Below are positions 1 to 8,380 of a stretch of 39,093 bases of DNA, piece by piece. Below the pieces are notes generated by a model. The model searched no databases and was not told where the DNA came from. It was given only the letters and a program-made list of their open reading frames with translations. The position numbers and the translations under genes were made by a program. Positions within the stretch are counted from its first letter, which is position 1, and the number at the start of each line of letters is the position of its first letter. Source of the stretch: Pseudomonadota bacterium (GTDB lineage Bacteria; Pseudomonadota; Alphaproteobacteria; UBA828); assembly GCA_027624955.1 (NCBI GenBank), contig JAQBTG010000038.1, forward strand, positions 1 to 39,093, read 5' to 3'.

Positions 1-55
1 CAAACTGAAAACGATGGAGAACCGGCGCTTGCAATACCGCAAATACGCCGCTTAA
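1..55 (+). CDS. 3' end of an unidentified gene (partial)
   Basis: One plus-strand frame is open from base 2 to a TAA at 53-55 and gives a basic, helical-looking C-terminus ending in RRLQYRKYAA. The gene body lies outside the window, so the family cannot be named. It would converge on the sugar-isomerase-like gene that ends at 145. An 18-codon open frame can occur by chance, so this is only a suggestion based on its residue composition. Confidence 0.3.
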   Translation, partial: KLKTMENRRLQYRKYAA

Positions 56-144
56 TATCTTGAACCAGGTGGGCCAAATCCTCCTTTAGATCAGGCCGTA
101 GATTGTTCCAAATTATATGACGACGGACAGTCTCCTGCCAGACC

Positions 145-1140
145 TTAGGCAGTCTCGGCTCGCGCAGCGTCCCAGGCGCCGCGCATCCACGTCACGCATG
201 ACACCGCTTGGTCGAAGAGAGAGTAGCCGCAGCCCTCGCCATAGTCTGTGTTGGGAATAAATTCGGTCGAAATTTGTCCGAGCTTGGCCGAGGCGTCGTT
301 AGCGCGATGACGAAGAAGGATGCGCATGCCCTCTTTCCAGGGCTCGAGCGCCTCGGCTGACCAAGGAGCGTGGTATTCGTTGGGGCGAGGCTCAATGAAG
401 GGATATTGGATGCCACGCCCGACTGATCCGTCCGGGTGATGCGCAGGCGTGTTCCTCGGATTGTTGGGCACGGCGGCCCGAGCGTGGCAATGGCGCACCC
501 AGCCGGCCGACACCCATTCCTCAATCACGTTGCCGGGTTGAAATGGGTCGAGTATCAGCTCACCTGAAGCGATCTTCTTGTCGGTATCGAAGATGCGCTG
601 CTCGTCCGGATTATTCATCTTGAAGATGACATGGCTGTGGTCGAGCGTCATGTTGAACTCGGCCCCGCGTGACTCGATCATACGCCCAACGCGCGAGACA
701 CGCGGAAAATCCTCCGACCACATATTGACGTGAACTTCGAAGCAGGGAAGGCAGCCGTGCCTTTCTCCGAATTCGGACGCGCGCATATATACCGTCATGA
801 CCTCTTCGTCGGTGACAATATGGCCATCTGCGTGGCGCAGCATGATTTGCGTGTTGTGGACGACAGAGCCCAGACGGGCGCCGAGCTCGAGATTCTTTTC
901 AAGAAGCGCTTCGTCGGCTCCAAGCGTGTAGAACCAACCCCCTGCGCGCACGGGCAAGCCATATTTATCGCGGGCCCCGAGAAATTCATCGATCTGATCA
1001 GGGTCAGGTGTTTTGTCGACATAATCGAAAACACCGGCATCGCGAACCATTGCGAAGCGCCTGTCGATATCAGGCATCGCGTCGCTGTGAGCGTGCTTGA
1101 TGCCGTTTGTCTGAATGCCGAACTTCAAATTCGTTGTCAT
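145..1140 (-). CDS. Sugar phosphate isomerase/epimerase-like TIM-barrel protein
   Basis: The 331-residue protein resembles the xylose-isomerase-like TIM barrel (AP endonuclease 2) family of cytoplasmic sugar isomerases, epimerases and dehydratases. Candidate metal-binding acids and histidines lie where the family has them: E135 in FEVHV, D167/H168 in LDHSH, H217 and H219 in RHCHAR, and E293 in STEFIP. The start is supported by GGAGG five bases upstream of the ATG. The substrate cannot be read from the sequence. There is no adjacent dehydrogenase or sugar transporter, so it appears to stand alone, with about 270 bases of non-coding DNA upstream. The fold-level call is fairly firm and the reaction is unknown. 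Confidence 0.75.
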   Translation of the reverse strand: MTTNLKFGIQTNGIKHAHSDAMPDIDRRFAMVRDAGVFDYVDKTPDPDQIDEFLGARDKYGLPVRAGGWFYTLGADEALLEKNLELGARLGSVVHNTQIMLRHADGHIVTDEEVMTVYMRASEFGERHGCLPCFEVHVNMWSEDFPRVSRVGRMIESRGAEFNMTLDHSHVIFKMNNPDEQRIFDTDKKIASGELILDPFQPGNVIEEWVSAGWVRHCHARAAVPNNPRNTPAHHPDGSVGRGIQYPFIEPRPNEYHAPWSAEALEPWKEGMRILLRHRANDASAKLGQISTEFIPNTDYGEGCGYSLFDQAVSCVTWMRGAWDAARAETA

Positions 1141-1406
1141 ATCGCCTCCACCATACTGGCTTAAGGGGTTGGCGAAGACGTGTCTTTTAAACGAAGACGC
1201 TTAGAGCTCCTCTCCACCCGTGCGGGCACAATTACACAGGCACGCGATTTTGAAACCTTAATTCAGCCAGGAATCAGTTGGAGTTTCTTCCGAATGGCAG
1301 GGTAATAAACGGCCGCTATGAACTCAGCTGCGGACGAAATTCACCAGGGGGTTCAACTTTTCAATTCAACCAAAAGCATTCTCCATGCCGGAATTTGCTC
1401 GCGTTG

Positions 1407-4220
1407 TTAATCGCCGGCTGCCGCTCTTTTGGTTATATCTGTGGCGCCATATCCCCAGGGTGACTCTTCCAGCCAGGTCGTAAACTCTGCAATTGGCATC
1501 GGTCGGGCAAAATAATAGCCCTGGCCGAGTTCGCATCCGAGTTCTTTCAGCCGCTTTGCGTGCGCGGCTTCCTCGACCCCCTCAGCGACGACCTTGAGCC
1601 CCAGATTGTGTGCGAGGTCGATCGTCGAACGCACGATAACCTCGTCGCTCTTATCCTCGGTCATGTTCATAACAAACGTCTTGTCAATTTTCAGTTCATC
1701 CACTGGCAGCCGCTTGAGATAACTGAGCGACGAATAACCCGTCCCGAAATCGTCAATCGACAACCTCATCCCGAGTTCATCGAGACGCTGGATGGTGCTC
1801 ATTGCCTGCTCGGGGTCGATCATGATCGCGCTCTCGGTGATTTCTAGAGTTAGAAACTCACGGTCGATTTTCCATTCATTCACGAGGCCTTCTATGACTT
1901 CCGGCAAGTCCCTTTCATGCAAATTGCGGGCCGATATGTTGACCGACATGGCCATGCCCAGACCGAGCCGCTGCCATTCGGACAGAGACCGGAGCGCGGT
2001 GTTGAACATCCACACCGTCAAAGAACGAATCAATCCGGTTTGTTCCGCCAGCTCGATGAACTCATCGGGCGAAATAAAGCCGTGCTCGGGGTGAACCCAA
2101 CGCGAGAGCACTTCGCCCCCGGCGGCTCGTCCCGTGGCCAGATCGATCTTTGGCTGAAACACAATCGCCAGCTCGTTGCCTTCTATCGCTTGGCGTAGAT
2201 CGCCTGTGACCGTTAGTTGTCGAACGCTGCTGCGATCCTTATCGGCGTCATACTCAGCAAGGCCGGTCCCGGCTTTCTTTGCCATATACATGGCGACGTC
2301 GGCGGCTTGAATGAGGCGCGCTGGCGTTTCCGCGTGTTCGGGATACATTGCAATCCCGACGCTAACGCCGACCTCAAGCTCAATCTTATCCAGCAGAAAC
2401 GGTGATTTCAGCGATTCGATGATCCGCCGCGCCACGGCTTGGGCCTGATACTGGTCGGACACGGCGGGAAGAAGAATGGCGAATTCGTCACCGCCAAAGC
2501 GCGCAATTGTGTCTGTATCGCGGAGCGGCACAGTTAGCCGCTCGGCCACCATCTTCAACAACAGGTCACCAATATGATGGCCCAACGTATCGTTGACTTC
2601 CTTGAAGCAATCAAGATCAAGCGGGAGTATGGCCAGCGGTTTATTCTCGCGTTTGGCTAAGTGCAGATCATGTTCAAGGCGATCATTTAGCAGTGCCCGA
2701 TTGGGCAGACCCGTTAGGGCGTCATGTACAGCCTGGTACTCAAGTTTATCCTGATAGATCTTTCGCTCGGTGACGTCGCGCACAATTCCGACAAACATCT
2801 GTTCGTCGTCGAAATTCATTTCAGTCACCGTCAACTCCAACGAAAAGCTAGAGCCATCCTTGCGCTGACCTCCCAGTTCGCGTGGCCCTGCGTCGACGAG
2901 CAATATTGATTCGAGCGGGGCATCATTGTCCTGAGTAATCTCCGGAATCAAAAGCGACAGTTCCTGATCAATCAGTTCATCTTCACCGTATCCGAAAATC
3001 CGAGCGACGGCGGCATTGGCAGTTCGAATCGAACCTTTCTGCTTGATAATCACGATGCCATCGAAGGTATTATCGACCACACTTTTCATCATGGCGTTGG
3101 TGCGCCGCAGCTCAGAACCTTGAAGCAACAGACGGAATGCTTGTTGATCAACACGGCGTACAACGGAATAAGCAAAGAGAAGAATGAGAACAAGGATCAC
3201 TGGAGAAGAGTCTAACAGCACAGGCCATACGGCCTGCACACCGGTCGACATCAACAGCATGAAGATCGACCCCGCCAATGTAAGGGCCAACGCCCGCCGC
3301 CAGGACAAAGCCGAGTATATCCCGCCGAATAGTGCCGCGACGAAAAATACCAACGCCAGAACGGGTGCCGTACCAATTCCCTGCAACGCACGATCCTGCG
3401 CGAGAGATTCGAACGCCAAACCCTGAACGAACACGCCCGGTACTGATTTCGCGATGGGCACCGGCATCTGGTCGCCGAGCTCGATCGCGGTCGCGCCAAT
3501 CAAGAACTGCTTCCCGGCAATTTCCTCCGGGTCGAAGCGCCCCCTCAACACATCGACATAGGAAATTCGGGGAATCGAATGCCGATCGATACCGTAGTCG
3601 ATGTTAAACATCTCGAACGGCGCCTCTTCGCGCCCGGCCAGACGCACGGACATGGTGGGCACCGTCCGGTTTGCCCAGGGTTGGCGAACCGTCATGCGAC
3701 GAATCATTCCGTCCTCGGCGGGGCGCGTGTTGATCGATGCCACCTGAACATGGCGCGCGAACGCCCGGAGCGGCCCAGACAGGACTAAATTCGACCCGTC
3801 GGCGCTGGATTGGATTTGCGCGAACACCGGGAGCACAACTTTTTCCTTGGCGGCGGCCAAGGCCTGTGCGAAGCGGCGGTCGGCTTCCGGTGTTGACGGC
3901 GCGCCAAATTCGACATCAAAGGCAACGCGGCGCGCGCCGGCTTTTAGGAGAATTTCGACGATTTCAGCATGAAAATTTCGCGGCCACGGCCATGTACGCA
4001 ACTCGCTGATACTTCGCGGATCGATCATCACAATAACGAGGTCGCCGGTTGCCGGGCGGGTAACGACGCGAAATCGCGTATCGACTAATTCTCTCTCGAT
4101 GGAATCAAAGGTGCCAAACAAATAAAGTACAGCAACCAGCAGGAATATCAGCAGCGGCGGAAAGCGGCACTTCACGCCGGGAGGCAGCAATGCCAAAAAG
4201 TTTGTTAGGCGGCGTTTCAT
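1407..4220 (-). CDS. CHASE2-PAS-GGDEF-EAL bifunctional c-di-GMP enzyme
   Basis: This 937-residue inner-membrane signalling protein should both make and degrade cyclic di-GMP. Residues 20-36 form a transmembrane helix, about 40-275 an extracytoplasmic CHASE2 sensor, and about 284-353 three further helices. A PAS domain follows (about 373-488), then GGDEF and EAL. The cyclase signature GGDEF is intact at 576-580, with an RxxD inhibitory site (R567-D570) five residues before it. The EAL domain has EVL at 703-705, N761, LEITES (792-797), DDFGTG at 823-828, K847 and EGVE at 880-883, so phosphodiesterase activity is plausible. It is the last gene of the FecR/TpsB locus. CHASE2 proteins are often encoded beside FecR-domain proteins, so its periplasmic sensor may read the state of that envelope system. 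No strong ribosome-binding site precedes the ATG. Confidence 0.93.
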   Translation of the reverse strand: MKRRLTNFLALLPPGVKCRFPPLLIFLLVAVLYLFGTFDSIERELVDTRFRVVTRPATGDLVIVMIDPRSISELRTWPWPRNFHAEIVEILLKAGARRVAFDVEFGAPSTPEADRRFAQALAAAKEKVVLPVFAQIQSSADGSNLVLSGPLRAFARHVQVASINTRPAEDGMIRRMTVRQPWANRTVPTMSVRLAGREEAPFEMFNIDYGIDRHSIPRISYVDVLRGRFDPEEIAGKQFLIGATAIELGDQMPVPIAKSVPGVFVQGLAFESLAQDRALQGIGTAPVLALVFFVAALFGGIYSALSWRRALALTLAGSIFMLLMSTGVQAVWPVLLDSSPVILVLILLFAYSVVRRVDQQAFRLLLQGSELRRTNAMMKSVVDNTFDGIVIIKQKGSIRTANAAVARIFGYGEDELIDQELSLLIPEITQDNDAPLESILLVDAGPRELGGQRKDGSSFSLELTVTEMNFDDEQMFVGIVRDVTERKIYQDKLEYQAVHDALTGLPNRALLNDRLEHDLHLAKRENKPLAILPLDLDCFKEVNDTLGHHIGDLLLKMVAERLTVPLRDTDTIARFGGDEFAILLPAVSDQYQAQAVARRIIESLKSPFLLDKIELEVGVSVGIAMYPEHAETPARLIQAADVAMYMAKKAGTGLAEYDADKDRSSVRQLTVTGDLRQAIEGNELAIVFQPKIDLATGRAAGGEVLSRWVHPEHGFISPDEFIELAEQTGLIRSLTVWMFNTALRSLSEWQRLGLGMAMSVNISARNLHERDLPEVIEGLVNEWKIDREFLTLEITESAIMIDPEQAMSTIQRLDELGMRLSIDDFGTGYSSLSYLKRLPVDELKIDKTFVMNMTEDKSDEVIVRSTIDLAHNLGLKVVAEGVEEAAHAKRLKELGCELGQGYYFARPMPIAEFTTWLEESPWGYGATDITKRAAAGD

Positions 4221-4360
4221 GAATTGCCAAACTCACTTCCCGGTGAGTGCTGGCCGCTTGTCAAAGAGCACTACCCGTCCACTGAGCGGCGCGAAAATTT
4301 GCCTCGACGGCCAAGCGCCAAAGACCCGTACGTTGCAACAGATTATCAACGAATAGGCCA

Positions 4361-4810
4361 TCAGCGAACGGTAGCATTGGCTAGGTCGATGAAAATACTT
4401 TCCAGCGGTTCGCTAAAGCCAACGTCTAACGACGGTTCAGATTCTTCTAACTCAGACTCTATATTTTCCATGTCCGTTCCGGCAGCCGGCTGAACATCAA
4501 AACCGAAATCGAGGATAGCGATCTGATTTGCATCAAACCCGCCCGTTTCATTTTTGAAAAGGATATCCGCGGCCTCCTCATTTGTCAGAAACCACACCCC
4601 GTCGGGCAAATAGTCGGAACCGTTGGCGCGGACTAGAACAAAAGCGCCGCCTTTCAGCCCCTCAATATCGACAGCGGAATTATCCTGAACATCGTGACCC
4701 TGGATCGCCGCAAATTCGGGCTGACCGGCGAGCGCGGCCGTCGTCAAAATTACGGTGATTGCGGCGGCCAAAAACCCGGCCCATTTGGTCACGCAATTCG
4801 GCATTGTCAT
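4361..4810 (-). CDS. Small acidic secreted protein of unknown function
   Basis: I do not recognise this 149-residue protein. It begins with a basic-hydrophobic signal peptide (about residues 1-29, cleavage likely after ALA). The mature part is acidic, with a Glu/Asp-rich stretch around MENIESELEESEP. It contains a DGVWFLTNEEAADILF segment. The chosen ATG at 4810 has AGGAAGAG just upstream; an ATG at 4804 and an upstream in-frame ATG at 4858 are alternatives. It lies between the TpsB gene and the CHASE2 gene, 140 bases from the latter, and is preceded by an AT-rich gap. A periplasmic or exported partner of the locus is the natural guess, but nothing in the sequence proves it. Confidence 0.6.
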   Translation of the reverse strand: MTMPNCVTKWAGFLAAAITVILTTAALAGQPEFAAIQGHDVQDNSAVDIEGLKGGAFVLVRANGSDYLPDGVWFLTNEEAADILFKNETGGFDANQIAILDFGFDVQPAAGTDMENIESELEESEPSLDVGFSEPLESIFIDLANATVR

Positions 4811-5224
4811 TCGATCTCTTCCTGGCGAAATTTCAATTGTCGAATTTCCGTTTAGCATTGTCTTACAGTCGGCGATCCGGCACCCTTTCGCCTTCGAGAA
4901 TTTAAAAATCTTATTCTGGAAGGTATAATTTGTTCCTAATCCTGCAACATAATTTCCATTTTAATCCTACAAATAATAGTATACTAGACCTATTATAACG
5001 AATTAATTACAACAGTATTTCAAATATTATTCGAGTGTCTTTACCGATGACATATTTATTTGTTTCATACTAACAAATCGTCCTATTACTTTAGCGTAGG
5101 AATTTCTCCTCTCCCCATCATGCTTACGTCTTCTCTATTTCGTAAGTATGTCTCAAACACTTAACGATATTTCTCGCGAATTTATCATAACTTTCAATGA
5201 CCAGAATCACTGGTTTCGTATGAC
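4811..5224. other. AT-rich intergenic segment
   Basis: About 410 bases carry no convincing gene and are visibly AT-rich (runs such as TATTATAACGAATTAATTAC), unlike the GC-rich surroundings. The segment separates the TpsB gene from the small secreted protein gene. It may carry a promoter for the latter; several TATAAT-like hexamers occur, but none can be singled out. No strong hairpin followed by a T-run was found after the TpsB stop. Confidence 0.5.
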
Positions 5225-7258
5225 TCAATATTGCATCGAAATCGTTAGAAATAGACGTGGATTTTTGCCATTTTCCTCGAGTTGGGCGACAGTTCGCGTC
5301 AGCGGCTTTGCTATTTCCAAACGGACAAAAACATCGGAAGGCAAGTTCAGCGTGAGGCCGATACCGGCCGACGCCAAGGACTCGCTCGTGTTTCCCTCGT
5401 CTATATCTGAATCCCACACCACCCCAAAATCGTAAAACCCATAGAGGCTGAACGCCTGGAGATACTCGGCATCCACCTCATACTGGTAGGCAAGTTGCAG
5501 GGAAGATGCCACGCCGTTCATGCCCGAAATCTCGGCGGCGTCGTAAGCCCGTCCGAATTGACTGCCTCCAATTGAAAATTTCTCTGCCGAGAGCAAGCGA
5601 TCCTCAGACCACTGGCCGTGGGTTGATGCGCGAAGCGAAAGCGCGTCGGATAAACTCTGTTGTCGTTCCGCCGTTGCTTCGATCTTGGTAAACGAACTTT
5701 TGCCACCGAACTGAGATAGAGTTGCCGACCCTGCTGTAGTTGCCCCTAGAATATTAAGTCCCTGGCTGAGTTTCACGCCTACCGAGTTTTTGCCTTCAAA
5801 ATCATCGGAAATATTGTAGCGCCCACCAATTCTCAACACCCGCAACCGATCTTCCGTCAGCGTTTCCGCCTGTTTCGTCGTGTTGGAATTCGAATAGTCG
5901 AATCGAAGTGAGAGCGAAGCGCTTTGATCGCTGCGTCGATATAGCGGATGGTCGATCTTCAGGGAAAGACCCGATTTGAAACTATTGACGGCGAGGTCGC
6001 TTAGGTCTGCTCCGGCATCCACGTTGGTGCGGGCCGCGCTGAAAGTGATCGTCGTGCCCGCTTCGCCAATAGGCTGCCGGTGACCGACTTCGTAGTAGAG
6101 AAGCTCCTCGGGCTGCAACGGCGCCGTGATGAAACTTAAGCTCGTCTGCTCGTATTGACCAAGAATTGAATTTAAGGCGACACCGAAAAGACTACGATAC
6201 GGGCCGATTGATCTCGTGCCTCGATTGTCGACCGTGACGGAGCCGTCGTATGTTTGGTGCGCGAGTTCAAGAACCAATTGGAACGCATCCGGTTTCCCCT
6301 CAACGGGGGTAAGCGTTGGCGTCGCCTCTACACCCGGCAAACTATTAACCAGCACCAAATTATTGACGAACACCCATTTCCGCAGCGGACGGTCCGCAGC
6401 GATATTGTCTCCATAAGCACGCAAGAGGCTGTCTCGACCGCGCATAGCGCCCGCAAATTCGACACTTTCGATGAAACCCTCAAAGATTTGGTAACGCACG
6501 ATTCCAAGGGTGATGCGCTGTCTCGGCATGAAGGCCCGCGATAGGAAGTAACCGTCAGCCTTGTATTTCTTGGTTATCGATTCGGCGACATTCCTGAGTT
6601 CCACGCCCGAGACTGTTTTCCCGAGATATTTCTCATAAAGCGGGGCAAATTCCTCTAATTGATAGGCTGTAGCGCCTTCTATCACCACAGCGCTGAGAAC
6701 GATTCCATTCTCATTTTTCTTATTTTCTGTGTCAGTTTTATCTTTCTCCTCGGCGGCGGCTCGTTCCTCTGTTTCAACTTTCTCGAGGTCTTCCTCCGCT
6801 TTTTCCGCCGCTTCTTCGCCCTCCTCGGCGGATTTCTCTTTCGCCTGGATAGCCCGCTTCTCTGTCTCCTTCCTGATTTCGTCAACGGCCGACTCTGCTT
6901 CTTTGGCAGGTCGCTTTTTCTTTTCATCTTTGCCAAGGCCAGCGAGCTTACCCTTGGTTTCATTTTCGACAAAATGACTGGGTGCCGCCGGAAGCGGCGT
7001 GTTCAGAGAGGCTACGCGTTGATCCTGTGTTAGCTCTTTGCGCTTCGCCGGGCGGCCTTCAACTGACCACCCCGCGACGCGTCCCAAGGCGAGTACTTCA
7101 TCATCTGATGCCAGAAATAGGAGGTTGAATTCCACCCCGTTCGAAACTTTTGGTGCGGTCGTTACGATATCTGTGGCGGCCCAACTGCCGACCGCGACAA
7201 ACATCGCTCCCATGAAACCAATACTCTGCCAAATATTGCGCGGCACAATCTGCGGCAT
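5225..7258 (-). CDS. TpsB-family outer-membrane transporter (ShlB/FhaC/HecB type)
   Basis: This 677-residue protein is a two-partner-secretion transporter: a 16-strand outer-membrane barrel fed by periplasmic POTRA domains. A signal peptide covers about residues 1-28. A POTRA_2-type region spans about 187-262 (VVIEGATAY, then KYKADGYFLSRAF). The barrel follows to a C-terminal aromatic residue (SMQY). The conserved loop-6 motif appears as FGRAYD at 568-573. The protein is about 100 residues longer than usual because residues 102-184 are a Lys/Glu-rich, probably coiled-coil segment between signal peptide and POTRA. Its cognate TpsA is absent from the window. It is 48 bases downstream of the FecR-domain gene, so the two are probably co-transcribed. 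Confidence 0.9.
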   Translation of the reverse strand: MPQIVPRNIWQSIGFMGAMFVAVGSWAATDIVTTAPKVSNGVEFNLLFLASDDEVLALGRVAGWSVEGRPAKRKELTQDQRVASLNTPLPAAPSHFVENETKGKLAGLGKDEKKKRPAKEAESAVDEIRKETEKRAIQAKEKSAEEGEEAAEKAEEDLEKVETEERAAAEEKDKTDTENKKNENGIVLSAVVIEGATAYQLEEFAPLYEKYLGKTVSGVELRNVAESITKKYKADGYFLSRAFMPRQRITLGIVRYQIFEGFIESVEFAGAMRGRDSLLRAYGDNIAADRPLRKWVFVNNLVLVNSLPGVEATPTLTPVEGKPDAFQLVLELAHQTYDGSVTVDNRGTRSIGPYRSLFGVALNSILGQYEQTSLSFITAPLQPEELLYYEVGHRQPIGEAGTTITFSAARTNVDAGADLSDLAVNSFKSGLSLKIDHPLYRRSDQSASLSLRFDYSNSNTTKQAETLTEDRLRVLRIGGRYNISDDFEGKNSVGVKLSQGLNILGATTAGSATLSQFGGKSSFTKIEATAERQQSLSDALSLRASTHGQWSEDRLLSAEKFSIGGSQFGRAYDAAEISGMNGVASSLQLAYQYEVDAEYLQAFSLYGFYDFGVVWDSDIDEGNTSESLASAGIGLTLNLPSDVFVRLEIAKPLTRTVAQLEENGKNPRLFLTISMQY

Positions 7259-7306
7259 TCAAATTCGGCCCTCAGCAGGAGGTGCTAAGATTTCGAGATC
7301 GCTACG

Positions 7307-8380
7307 CTAGTTATTGCCGTTGTTACCGCTATTGCCGTTGTTGCCGTTGTTATTGCCGCTGTTGCCGCTATTGCCGCTGTTGCCGCTATTGCCGCTATTG
7401 CCGCTGTTGCCGCTGTTGCCGCTATTGCCGCTATTGCCGTTGTTGGCGGCGGCGGCCTGACTTGCTGCCTTCGAGGCTTCCTTGACCGCTTCGCTTGCCG
7501 CCTTGGCGGCTTGTTTAGCCGCGTTGTTCGCCGCCTTCGAGGCTTCTTTAGCCGCGTTGCTTGCCGCTTTCGAGGTTTCCTTGGATGCGCTGCTTGCCGC
7601 TTTCGAGGCTTCCCTGGATGCCTCGCTTGCCGCCTTCGACGCTTCCCTGGATGCGTCTGCGCCTGCGGGATTTAATGTTGCCACTGGCGCTGCGGCGCCG
7701 TCCGGTGCCTGACTGTCTTGAGGATCGTCCGGCGCAGCCGGTGTGATCTGTGCAGGCGCGTCAACTGAGTCCCCGCGGCCAAGAACGCTCAATTTGGAGC
7801 CGGCCTTCGACGGCATTACCGCGGTTTCACCTGGAACCAGCAACTCGCTGGCGCCAATGCCCACCGCAATGGCTTCAACCGATCCTTCTATGAGGGATAT
7901 AGCTGCACCTTCAACACCTACAGTCACGGTAAACACCGTTCCCTTCACGCCGGCAACGAGATAGGGGGTTTCGACGTTAAATTGGCGGCCAGCGATTTTA
8001 TCGATTTTGTAAAGTGCCGTACCGAGCGTCTGTTGGATATTCGCGCCGCTCTCACCCGGAGCAATGATCGGCACCGCCAGGCGGCTATTCGGTGAAAGCG
8101 TGATGTCATCACCGCCCACCCGCAAAACGATCCGCCCGTCCTCGCCGGTTTCAATTTCGGTTCCCGGGCTTATGACGGCGCCAGCAATCAACGGCTCCCA
8201 GTTAATAAAATCTGTCGTCATTTCCGCGTCGCCGCTGACCTCTTGGACTGTCCACTCGACACTATTTGCGCTGGCTGCCCGCGAATGTACGGCCGGGGTC
8301 ACAAGTATCACTGATAACATTGCAATTCTTAGCGCCCGCGCCGCCATATCAAGTAGGCTGGAATTAAACGTTGTTAGCAT
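7307..8380 (-). CDS. FecR-domain secreted protein with hendecad and Gly-Asn-Ser repeats
   Basis: This 357-residue protein has a signal peptide (about 1-36, ending SRAASA) and a FecR-type domain (about 42-170). The domain contains VSGDAEM, GTEIETGEDGRIVLR and the family's VAGVKGTVFTV segment. A Pro/Ala/Asp linker (about 207-242) leads to six 11-residue Ala/Ser/Lys repeats (243-308) and a 45-residue Asn/Gly/Ser tail (313-357). Unlike true FecR there is no cytoplasmic anti-sigma segment, so it is more likely a periplasmic or surface ligand-binding protein than a sigma regulator. ATG 8380 was chosen because GGGGA lies eight bases upstream and the signal peptide begins there; an upstream ATG at 8464 adds 28 residues unlike a leader. 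It heads the TpsB/CHASE2 locus. Confidence 0.85.
   Translation of the reverse strand: MLTTFNSSLLDMAARALRIAMLSVILVTPAVHSRAASANSVEWTVQEVSGDAEMTTDFINWEPLIAGAVISPGTEIETGEDGRIVLRVGGDDITLSPNSRLAVPIIAPGESGANIQQTLGTALYKIDKIAGRQFNVETPYLVAGVKGTVFTVTVGVEGAAISLIEGSVEAIAVGIGASELLVPGETAVMPSKAGSKLSVLGRGDSVDAPAQITPAAPDDPQDSQAPDGAAAPVATLNPAGADASREASKAASEASREASKAASSASKETSKAASNAAKEASKAANNAAKQAAKAASEAVKEASKAASQAAAANNGNSGNSGNSGNSGNSGNSGNSGNSGNSGNNNGNNGNSGNNGNN
7310..7444 (-). repeat. 9-base tandem repeats encoding an Asn-Ser-Gly tail
   Basis: On the plus strand this is a chain of GCCGCTATT/GCCGCTGTT-type 9-mers. On the coding strand it gives nine GNS units followed by GNN/GNS variants at the C-terminus of the FecR-domain protein. 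Asn codons alternate between AAC and AAT, so the array is slightly diverged, not freshly expanded. There are no spacers, so it is not a CRISPR. Confidence 0.9.
7457..7654 (-). repeat. Six 33-base tandem repeats encoding 11-residue units
   Basis: Six consecutive 11-residue units follow the pattern AsrEASKAASe (for example ASREASKAASE, ASREASKAASS, AAKEASKAANN). They fill exactly 198 bases inside the FecR-domain gene. The 11-residue (hendecad) spacing of Ala with Lys/Glu is that of an extended helix or right-handed coiled coil. Codon differences between units show the array is old or under selection at the protein level. Confidence 0.88.

Noticed and set aside
6659-7033. Phe/Leu-rich plus-strand frame resembling membrane helices
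   Set aside because: It is the antisense of the Lys/Glu-rich insert in TpsB; AAG/GAA codons read backwards as CTT/TTC.
7282-7485. Plus-strand frame of Cys/Arg/Tyr repeats
   Set aside because: It is just the other-strand reading of the 9-base repeats that encode the Asn-Ser-Gly tail.
7310-7654. Possible CRISPR array
   Set aside because: The repeats are contiguous, with no spacers, in a coding frame, and there are no cas genes.
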